From Acidobacteriota bacterium (GTDB taxonomy: Bacteria; Acidobacteriota; Terriglobia; UBA7540): a DNA stretch of 5,327 nucleotides. The notes beneath the pieces were generated by a model. It had not been told where the DNA came from. It saw nothing but the letters and a program-made list of their open reading frames with translations, and did no database searches. This document shows, piece by piece, positions 1 through 4,403 of this stretch. Position 1 is the stretch's first letter. Every line of letters starts with the position of its first letter. The position numbers and the translations under genes are program-made. The stretch is from positions 1 through 5,327 of the forward strand of contig JAJYJL010000706.1 of NCBI GenBank assembly GCA_021789565.1, given 5' to 3'.

Positions 1-367
1 GGCTGATGTCCACGTAGGCCTCCCCCAGCAACCCCACGGTTTCAATGGTAGCCTGGGAATCCCTTCGGATCTGGTCCTGGTATTTTTGCGTTACCTTCAT
101 GTCGATCTGCACAGCCCGGCTGGGGTCCGTGTAGGGAGAGAGCTTAATGGCGGTCACGTTGCCAACCACGATCCCCGCAAGCCTGACCTGTGCGCCGTCG
201 CGGAGGCTTTCCGCACCGGAGAAATAAGTCTTGAGGGTGTAATGGCGGGACCAAAGTGTCTGCTGGCCGCTGATAAAGAACACTCCAACGGCAAAGACAA
301 TCAGACCTGAAATAATGAGCACTCCAACGCGGAGCTGGATCCATGTAACTTGTTTGCGTTGAGGCAT
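1..367 (-). CDS. mlaD: MlaD/MCE-family phospholipid transport substrate-binding protein, N-terminal part (continues past the left edge)
   Basis: This is the periplasmic lipid-binding subunit of the MlaFED phospholipid transporter, anchored in the inner membrane by one N-terminal helix. The 122 visible codons read MPQRKQVTWIQLRVGVLI at the start. A membrane segment lies at about residues 14-33, followed by an MCE domain from about residue 44. Typical MCE motifs are visible: LRDGAQVRLAGIVVGNV (55-71) and the domain end GLLGEAYVDI (112-121). The start ATG at 367-365 is preceded by a strong Shine-Dalgarno sequence (GGGAGGA, 377-371). MCE proteins of this type usually continue with a helical C-terminal region that forms the hexamer pore; that part lies outside the window. 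The gene is third in the mlaE-mlaF-mlaD order, 67 bases after the mlaF stop, so cotranscription is likely. The family assignment is firm. Which lipid it carries, and whether it is a short MlaD or a longer PqiB/YebT-like form, cannot be seen. Confidence 0.93.
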   Translation of the reverse strand, partial: MPQRKQVTWIQLRVGVLIISGLIVFAVGVFFISGQQTLWSRHYTLKTYFSGAESLRDGAQVRLAGIVVGNVTAIKLSPYTDPSRAVQIDMKVTQKYQDQIRRDSQATIETVGLLGEAYVDIS

Positions 368-370
368 AAT

Positions 371-377
371 TCCTCCC
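371..377 (-). promoter_or_regulatory. Strong Shine-Dalgarno sequence of mlaD
   Basis: On the minus strand the bases before the mlaD ATG read GGAAGGGAGGAATT. The GGGAGGA core lies 3 bases from the start codon. It is the clearest ribosome binding site of the Mla operon: neither mlaE nor mlaF has a comparable one. It supports the MPQRKQ start. Confidence 0.75.
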
Positions 378-434
378 TTCCAGAATCACTCCCAAGAGCC
401 TTCATTTTAGTCCAACCAATAGCCTCGGGCGACC

Positions 435-1241
435 TTACCGGAGAAATTGCCGAAGATATGGGTCCCGGGTGGAAACGATTTCGTCCGGTAAACCGTGAAA
501 ATAGACCGACCCTTCCCGCAGCACAAGAAATCTCGTGGCGCTTGCCTGTGTTCTCACCCCGTTTCCCCTGACAGGAACCAGGCCGCCGGTATCCTTTGAG
601 TACGCAAACCTGGCCAGCCAGAAGGCATCCTGCAGTCGGTGCGTCACCACAATGGAACCGACTCCTTGGACGTCCCGAAGCTTAAGAATGAGAATATTGA
701 TGGTCTGCGCCGTGACCGGATCAAGACCGCCGGTTGGGGAATCATAAAGCATGATCGGGGGATCATTTACAATCGCGCGCGCAATGGAAACCCGGCGCTT
801 CATGCCTCCGGACAGCTCCGATGGCATTTTGTCAATAGCCGCTTCCAGTTCAACAAAGCTGAGGACTTCCCGGGCGCGGCCCTCGATGGATTCCTCGTCC
901 TCAACCCCTTCCTCGCGCAATCGGTAGGCGACGTTTTCATAAACGGAAAGCGAGTCAAACAACGCACCTTCCTGGAAGACAATTCCCATCCGCTGTCGAA
1001 TGTCACGCATGTCCTTCTCGGCAATCGGTCCAAGATCACGCCCTTCCACAATCACCTTGCCTTCATCAGACTTCATCAACCCCAGTGCAAGCTTCAGAAT
1101 CACAGATTTGCCGGACCCGGTAGCGCCCAGCAGGATCAGGGTTTCACCATGCTCCACAATAAAGGAGGCGTTGGACAACGCCGGCTTCTCGTCAAAATAA
1201 AGCCAGACGCTCTGGAACTCAATTGCGGCCGGTGATTTCAT
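435..1241 (-). CDS. mlaF: MlaF-type ABC transporter ATP-binding protein with a non-canonical Walker B
   Basis: This 268-residue cytoplasmic ATPase would power the MlaFED phospholipid transporter. The ABC elements are in order: Walker A GATGSGKS (39-46), Q-loop FQEGALFDSLS (89-99), signature LSGGMKRR (143-150), Walker B and D-loop IMLYDSPTGGLDP (163-175), and the H-loop His201 in VVTHRLQDAF. The FQEGALFDSLSVYENV stretch is typical of the MlaF/Mkl branch. Two features are odd. The residue after the Walker B aspartate is Ser168 (codon TCC, 740-738) where most ABC ATPases have the catalytic glutamate. There is also an extra segment of about 20 residues (roughly 213-236) between the H-loop helix and the strand FLVLREG. 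The start at 1241 places the ABC domain at residue 7, as expected. No good Shine-Dalgarno is seen and no ATG or GTG lies in frame just upstream. It follows mlaE by 111 bases and precedes mlaD by 67. Confidence 0.95.
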   Translation of the reverse strand: MKSPAAIEFQSVWLYFDEKPALSNASFIVEHGETLILLGATGSGKSVILKLALGLMKSDEGKVIVEGRDLGPIAEKDMRDIRQRMGIVFQEGALFDSLSVYENVAYRLREEGVEDEESIEGRAREVLSFVELEAAIDKMPSELSGGMKRRVSIARAIVNDPPIMLYDSPTGGLDPVTAQTINILILKLRDVQGVGSIVVTHRLQDAFWLARFAYSKDTGGLVPVRGNGVRTQASATRFLVLREGSVYFHGLPDEIVSTRDPYLRQFLR

Positions 1242-1352
1242 TCTATGCGCTAACGAAACCTTGCTGAGTGATACCAGCGGATCCGGTACGGCAAACCATT
1301 TCCACCGGTGTTGAGAAACGACTTCTGCAGTTTCACGACCCGCCGATGATCA

Positions 1353-2132
1353 TCAAAAGAAGTGAATCGCGATCAGGAATTTTGTGACGAAAAAATCCAC
1401 GATGAGGATCAATACCGAAGCCACCACGACGGCCTGGGTCGTGGAACGGCCCACACCCTCCGTACCTCCCCGGGTGGTGAGCCCGAAGTAGCATCCTACA
1501 AGCGCTACAATTACGGCAAAGAGAAAAGGTTTCAGGAGACCTTGCGTCACGTCTTCAAACGTGAGTGCCTGATAAGCGTAAGTCCAGTACTCCACCGAAG
1601 TCAGGTGCACCGTATAAAAGCTTACAAAAAATCCCCCCAGCATGCCGAAGAAATCCGCCAGGATGGTAAGGAGCGGCAGTGTGATGACGGCCGCAAACAG
1701 GCGAGGTGTGACCAGTTTGCGAACCGGATCCGTTCCCAGTGCCCGCATGGCATCAACCTGCTCACTGACAAGCATAGAACCGATCTCCGATGCAATACCA
1801 GAACTGTTCCGGCCTGCGACCATCAGGGCCGTCAGAACAGGCCCCAATTCACGCACTACCGAGAGCGAAACAACTTGTCCCAGGATTGAAACTTCTCCAA
1901 AGGTACTCAAGGTTCGATAGGTCTGCAGTGCAAGGACCCCGCCCGTAAAAAAGCCTGTTAGCAGAACAATGGGAAGTGACCCCACCCCGATTACATCCAT
2001 TTGGATAAGTGTGTCAACGATGTAGCGTGGTGAGCTGAAAAGGTTAGCAATCGAGTTGCCGAGCAGGAATATAAAGTCCTGTACAGCCTGAACCTTCTGC
2101 TTAACGAAACCGTCGATTGATATTTCAGCCAT
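1353..2132 (-). CDS. mlaE: MlaE-family ABC transporter permease
   Basis: This is the inner-membrane permease of the Mla retrograde phospholipid transport system. It pairs with MlaF in the cytoplasm and MlaD in the periplasm. The 259 residues match the family's usual length of about 260. After an amphipathic N-terminal part come several hydrophobic segments (about 52-72, 92-108, 145-175, 200-220 and 236-258). Family motifs are clear: RELGPVLTALMVAGR (94-108), the EQVDAMRALGTDPVRKLVTPR region (124-144, with a conserved Glu-Gln and Pro-Arg), and a C-terminal GTEGVGRSTTQAVV (223-236). The start is fixed by an in-frame TAA four codons upstream of the ATG. No Shine-Dalgarno is close to it, which would fit a very short leader. 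Translation ends in tandem TGA TGA stops inside a 10-bp palindrome (1345-1354). As first gene of the module it needs its own promoter, because a strong terminator (2309-2339) stands upstream. Confidence 0.96.
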   Translation of the reverse strand: MAEISIDGFVKQKVQAVQDFIFLLGNSIANLFSSPRYIVDTLIQMDVIGVGSLPIVLLTGFFTGGVLALQTYRTLSTFGEVSILGQVVSLSVVRELGPVLTALMVAGRNSSGIASEIGSMLVSEQVDAMRALGTDPVRKLVTPRLFAAVITLPLLTILADFFGMLGGFFVSFYTVHLTSVEYWTYAYQALTFEDVTQGLLKPFLFAVIVALVGCYFGLTTRGGTEGVGRSTTQAVVVASVLILIVDFFVTKFLIAIHFF

Positions 2133-2149
2133 CGGCTTTTGAAATTACC

Positions 2150-2178
2150 ATCCTAATCGAAGGATATCTATTCGGCAA
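2150..2178 (-). promoter_or_regulatory. Candidate promoter of the mlaEFD operon
   Basis: On the minus strand TTGCCG (2178-2173) and TAGGAT (2155-2150) are separated by 17 bases. Each matches the sigma-70 consensus at four of six positions. Transcription would begin near 2143, leaving a leader of about 10 bases before the mlaE ATG, consistent with the missing Shine-Dalgarno. The match is weak and could be chance. The case rests on spacing and on the need for a promoter downstream of the terminator at 2309-2339. Confidence 0.25.
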
Positions 2179-2245
2179 TGCGTAGCGTCGAATTTCGGAG
2201 CAACTGTAATGAAGCGCGATTTGTATTGGATTGTGGGCTGTCTTA

Positions 2246-2276
2246 CTCCTCCCGGGGCATCCCCCTTGCTTAGGAG
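2246..2276. other. GC-rich two-part stem-loop upstream of mlaE
   Basis: CTCCT (2246-2250) pairs with AGGAG (2272-2276) around an inner hairpin of GGGG (2254-2257), a CAT loop and CCCC (2261-2264). No long T tract follows on either strand, so it is not a convincing terminator. It lies between the small-gene terminator and the mlaE start, about 115 bases upstream of the ATG. It could be leader structure, a backup stop for read-through, or chance. Confidence 0.25.
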
Positions 2277-2308
2277 ATTTTGAAATGTGGGTGTTACGGT
2301 GGGGGGAG

Positions 2309-2339
2309 AAAAAAAAGGGGGAAATTCTCGTTTCCCCCT
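2309..2339 (-). terminator. Strong intrinsic (Rho-independent) terminator of the small-peptide gene
   Basis: On the minus strand a perfect 9-bp stem, AGGGGGAAA (2339-2331) and TTTCCCCCT (2324-2316), with a 6-base loop, runs directly into eight T residues (2316-2309). On the plus strand the A tract precedes the stem, so it works only in the minus direction. The stem begins inside the TAG stop codon of the small gene at 2481-2338, which ties the two together. It would also insulate mlaE from transcription coming from the right. Confidence 0.92.
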
Positions 2340-2481
2340 AAGCGTCGGGTCTTGGGTCTAATCTCCGAGCTTGCTCCTGAAGTGCCTCCGAAGAGGTAAA
2401 CCAAGGCCAGCTCTGCACGTGGTAGGGCACGAGAGTAGCCAAACCACCTAGAATGAGAACCGCCAAAAGACTTTTCTTCAA
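2338..2481 (-). CDS. Small TTG-start gene: 47-residue peptide with signal-peptide-like N-terminus, unknown function
   Basis: I do not recognise this peptide. It begins MKKSLLAVLILGGLATLV, a lysine pair plus a hydrophobic core of about 15 residues, then PYHVQS followed by WPWFTSSEALQEQARRL and ends in DPRPDA. It looks like either a Sec signal peptide with a possible cut after VQS (about residue 24), releasing a roughly 23-residue peptide, or a single-pass membrane protein with a short helical tail. The TTG start explains why simple ORF finding misses it. Support is unusually complete for so short a gene: AAAGGA sits five bases before the TTG, an in-frame TGA lies six codons upstream so no longer form exists, a promoter candidate lies further up (2560-2587), and the TAG stop touches a strong terminator in the same direction. 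I infer a monocistronic message of roughly 240 bases. A regulatory RNA with an incidental ORF is the alternative. Confidence 0.72.
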   Translation of the reverse strand: MKKSLLAVLILGGLATLVPYHVQSWPWFTSSEALQEQARRLDPRPDA

Positions 2482-2486
2482 GTTAT

Positions 2487-2492
2487 TCCTTT
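2487..2492 (-). promoter_or_regulatory. Shine-Dalgarno sequence that decides the TTG start of the small-peptide gene
   Basis: On the minus strand AAAGGA is followed by five bases (ATAAC) and then TTG AAG AAA AGT. No ATG or GTG is available between the upstream in-frame stop and this site, so the site selects TTG at 2481 as the start. Confidence 0.65.
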
Positions 2493-2554
2493 CTAATCAG
2501 ATAGCCTAAATATCAAGTAATAACGATTTACCAAATGGGCATCATCCTTGAGCG

Positions 2555-2576
2555 TTCGGAATATAGTATTCGGAAT
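2555..2576. repeat. Direct repeat TTCGGAAT with 14-base period over the -10 box
   Basis: Two exact copies of TTCGGAAT lie at 2555-2562 and 2569-2576 on the plus strand. They flank and partly cover the predicted -10 box of the small-peptide gene. A regulator binding the two sites would block or reshape that promoter. No known regulator is recognised from the motif, and two short copies may be coincidence. Confidence 0.4.
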
Positions 2577-2587
2577 TTAGAACTCAA
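2560..2587 (-). promoter_or_regulatory. Candidate sigma-70-type promoter of the small-peptide gene
   Basis: On the minus strand TTGAGT (2587-2582; four of six matches to TTGACA) and TATATT (2565-2560; five of six to TATAAT) are 16 bases apart in an AT-rich stretch. Transcription would begin near 2553, giving a leader of about 70 bases. A short dyad, CCAAA-T-TTTGG (2593-2603), lies just upstream of the -35 box, and an 8-base direct repeat overlaps the -10 box. Predicted by eye only. Confidence 0.45.
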
Positions 2588-2932
2588 AAATACCAAATTT
2601 TGGATAGTATGTGACGGTTCCTATGCACTAATTTGCATTCCGGGTGCTGAGTTCGCCCTCTCCGAAGTATGGGCGGACAATCCAAATCTTGGATGTCGAC
2701 ACTGGACTATTTGACTTATCGGCAGGCTAATAGCACCGGGGCTGGGGTAACCTCGCCGATGCACGTAGCAGACCGCGCCGCCAGACGATGGGCAGTTCGC
2801 TTGACCTCCACGCAGGGTATTGCGTTAAAGTGAGGAATTCAGTTGTGATAGGGCAGAGGGAAGGCAGGAACTCAGGCTTATTGTCTCGTTTGGAAAGGCG
2901 GGTTATCGCAGCCCCTCCCTCGGAAACATTAT

Positions 2933-3712
2933 ATGATTGATATCCACTGCCATCCGCTTCCGGGAATCGACGATGGGGCCAATTCCTTCGATGTCGCAGT
3001 GGCCATGTGTCAGATGGCGGCAAAGGATGGCACCACACATCTGGTCGCCACGCCGCATTGCAATTACAAGTACAGCTTTGACCCCCAGGCGAATCGAGCC
3101 AAATTAAAAGAGCTTCAGGCTGCGGTAGGAAATTCACCGAAACTTCTGCTGGGCTGTGACTTCCATCTTTCGTACGACAATCTGCGGAAACTGTCAGAAA
3201 ACGGGTCTGACTTCTCGATCAACAATACCCATTACCTGCTGGTGGAGTTCGCCGACCACTTTATTCCGGAGCAGATGGACAATGTTTTTTATGAGATTGA
3301 AATGGCGGGTTTCACTCCGATCCTGACCCATCCGGAGCGAAACCCCGTAATCCAGCGCAAGCCGGAACTGCTCTACCACTGGGCCCTGCGAGGATGTCTG
3401 ACTCAAATCACGGCAATGTCCTACGTGGGGCGATTTGGGCTGAGGGCCCAGACACTCGCCGAGGAGTGGCTCGGCCGAAACATGGTTCATTTCTTTGCCT
3501 CAGATGCACATGACCTTAGGCACCGGCCTCCCCTACTTTCTTCCTGTTACAAGAAGGTCGCTTCCACGCGGGGCAAGGAGGTTGCGGATCTATTGCTCGA
3601 GCTAAACCCCTCAGCAGTGATCAATGGGGCATCTCTGCCTGCGCCGACACCACCTTTGGGTCCAGGAGAGTCAACTCGGAAAAATCGATGGTTGTCGATG
3701 TTCCGGTGGTAG
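2933..3712 (+). CDS. cpsB: CpsB/YwqE-family PHP-type protein-tyrosine phosphatase
   Basis: The family comprises manganese-dependent phosphotyrosine phosphatases of the PHP superfamily. They dephosphorylate the bacterial tyrosine kinases that control capsule and exopolysaccharide polymerisation, and act in the cytoplasm. The 259 residues match the usual length. Motifs in order are MIDIHCHPLPGIDDGA (His5, His7, Asp13/14), ATPHCN (His42), GCDFHLS (74-80), YLLVEF (Glu105), LTHPERN (His133, Arg136) and FASDAHD (Asp191, His193), the set expected for the trinuclear metal centre. In B. subtilis YwqE and pneumococcal CpsB, as I recall them, the third site is a glutamate (GQE, GAE); here it is Asp76. 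The C-terminus is a proline-rich then basic tail (APTPPLGPGE, RKNRW) with no domain visible. The ATG lies two residues before the HxH motif, so the start is right, though no good Shine-Dalgarno precedes it. No kinase or polysaccharide gene is in view. Confidence 0.93.
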   Translation: MIDIHCHPLPGIDDGANSFDVAVAMCQMAAKDGTTHLVATPHCNYKYSFDPQANRAKLKELQAAVGNSPKLLLGCDFHLSYDNLRKLSENGSDFSINNTHYLLVEFADHFIPEQMDNVFYEIEMAGFTPILTHPERNPVIQRKPELLYHWALRGCLTQITAMSYVGRFGLRAQTLAEEWLGRNMVHFFASDAHDLRHRPPLLSSCYKKVASTRGKEVADLLLELNPSAVINGASLPAPTPPLGPGESTRKNRWLSMFRW

Positions 3713-3839
3713 CGTGGGCCAGGCAGGGCGTGCTTATCACGGGCGCCATGTGATATCCTGTGGAGAAAATATGGGGGCCTCGACATTTATAAGATTCTGC
3801 TGACTCAAGAGACGCTCTTTCCGCGATAAGGGGGCCAGA

Positions 3840-4127
3840 GTGTTTGCCAGAAAAATCCGGGTCGAAGTCCTGGAGCCTGGCGGAGGAAGGGAATGTCCGG
3901 TCAACTGGCTGGACAGTTTTTGCATGAGGAATTTTACCGGACGCAGCGCTTTTGACGACATTCTCCCCATTTCCGACGGATTAATGGAAGCTGGATTCAG
4001 GGTCGACTTGCAATTTCTGAAGGGCGATCTGGAAGATTGGCTGACCCGGAAGTTTGGGAACGGCTCACAGGTTAAAGTCCACCTGACCGAAAAAGCACCT
4101 GGCAAGGATCCCACAGGCGGGAGATAA
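3840..4127 (+). CDS. Hypothetical 95-residue protein
   Basis: I do not recognise this protein. It starts at GTG with an AAGGGGG run ending five bases upstream (3828-3834). An in-frame TGA at 3801 rules out a longer form with an ATG. The sequence looks like a genuine small soluble protein: a beta-like start (FARKIRVEVLEPGG), an apparently helical middle (SAFDDILPISDGLMEAGF), a second strand and helix (RVDLQFLKGDLEDWLTRKFG), a strand (SQVKVHLTE) and a disordered tail (KAPGKDPTGGR). There is no membrane segment or signal peptide. Two cysteines (19 and 28) are not in an obvious metal motif. The long opposite-strand frame over it (4114-3737) is rich in Ser, Pro and Arg and looks like a shadow. It follows cpsB by 127 bases without an obvious terminator between them, so it may share its transcript. 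Confidence 0.6.
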   Translation: MFARKIRVEVLEPGGGRECPVNWLDSFCMRNFTGRSAFDDILPISDGLMEAGFRVDLQFLKGDLEDWLTRKFGNGSQVKVHLTEKAPGKDPTGGR

Positions 4128-4161
4128 ATATTGGATATTAAGCCGAAGCGAACAACTCGTC

Positions 4162-4175
4162 ACAAATCGATTTGT
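4162..4175. promoter_or_regulatory. Perfect 14-bp palindrome in the glmS upstream region
   Basis: ACAAATCGATTTGT is its own reverse complement, so it could bind a dimeric repressor or activator. It lies about 230 bases before the glmS start and 34 bases after the hypothetical gene. The right arm can alternatively pair with GAACAA (4150-4155) through TTGTTC (4172-4177), giving a competing hairpin. No regulator is recognised from the sequence. Confidence 0.35.
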
Positions 4176-4193
4176 TCCTATTAAATGGAAGGA

Positions 4194-4232
4194 GGAAGTG
4201 GAAAGCCGATCTAGCCAGTGCTAACCACTTCC
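4194..4232 (+). other. Nested stem-loop between the hypothetical gene and glmS
   Basis: An 8-bp perfect outer stem, GGAAGTGG (4194-4201) and CCACTTCC (4225-4232), encloses an inner TAGC (4212-4215), CAGT loop and GCTA (4220-4223). No T tract follows, so it is not a standard intrinsic terminator. It could be the 3' end of the upstream transcript or part of the glmS leader. It does not resemble the glmS ribozyme: I cannot find that ribozyme's conserved core, and the element lies far from the start codon. Confidence 0.35.
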
Positions 4233-4393
4233 CCAGGTAGTCACAGAGTTGAATTACTCATTTTGATGAAACGCCTTCAGGAAGGGTTGCACAAGCGTGG
4301 AAAAAATGTTCGTGAACAGGCATCCTTGTCTTGGGGGCAGACACAGGCTCCGGTGATTCGACGGCGCTCGTGGAGAGTCATTGATTCCTAAAA

Positions 4394-4397
4394 GAGG
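4394..4397 (+). promoter_or_regulatory. Shine-Dalgarno sequence of glmS
   Basis: GAGG within AAGAGGTG (4392-4399) lies six bases upstream of the GTG start at 4404. It agrees with the start fixed by the catalytic cysteine and argues against the neighbouring GTG and TTG triplets in the GT-rich run. Confidence 0.65.
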
Positions 4398-4403
4398 TGT
4401 TGT

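Larger units (their letters stand above)
2482..2932. other. Divergent intergenic region between the small-peptide gene and cpsB
   Basis: This stretch separates minus-strand from plus-strand transcription. The left part (to about 2640) is AT-rich and carries the promoter candidate and repeat described separately. The right part, toward cpsB, is closer to the coding base composition. Possible plus-strand promoters for cpsB are poor: TTGACC at 2801-2806 has no good -10 partner (TAAAGT at 2826-2831, 19 bases away), and TTGTCT at 2881-2886 pairs only with TATCGC at 2904-2909. I see no RNA gene and no convincing ORF in the rest. Confidence 0.5.

Noticed and set aside
2535..2714. Plus-strand 59-codon ATG frame (MGIILERSEYS...) across the divergent intergenic region
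   Set aside because: It has no Shine-Dalgarno sequence, is AT-rich without clear coding bias, and lies antisense over the predicted promoter of the small-peptide gene. Probably chance.
2759..2833. Short plus-strand frame starting MHVADRAARR upstream of cpsB
   Set aside because: It has about 24 codons, no Shine-Dalgarno, and no hydrophobic or domain-like pattern.
2727..3137. Minus-strand 136-codon frame overlapping the start of cpsB
   Set aside because: It overlaps a clearly identified PHP phosphatase, and its Trp-, Pro- and Cys-rich translation matches nothing familiar.
3737..3749. Short inverted repeat CGTG-CTTAT-CACG after cpsB as a terminator
   Set aside because: The stem is only 4 bp with no T tract; too weak to call.
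3772..3804. ATG with GGAG upstream between cpsB and the hypothetical gene
   Set aside because: It gives only ten codons before TGA, and no in-frame link to the downstream gene is seen.
3737..4114. Minus-strand 125-codon frame opposite the hypothetical gene
   Set aside because: Its Ser/Pro/Arg-rich composition is typical of an antisense shadow. The plus-strand frame has better composition and a plausible start.
4266..4391. 41-codon ATG frame (MKRLQEGLHKRGKN...) ending just before the glmS Shine-Dalgarno, a possible leader peptide
   Set aside because: No ribosome binding site precedes the ATG, and the Arg/Lys-rich composition without structure looks like read-through of non-coding sequence. 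Conservation data could revive it.
4128..4403. glmS ribozyme/riboswitch
   Set aside because: The region upstream of the start codon shows no pairing pattern or core I can match to the Firmicutes glmS ribozyme. The visible hairpins are simple and distant.
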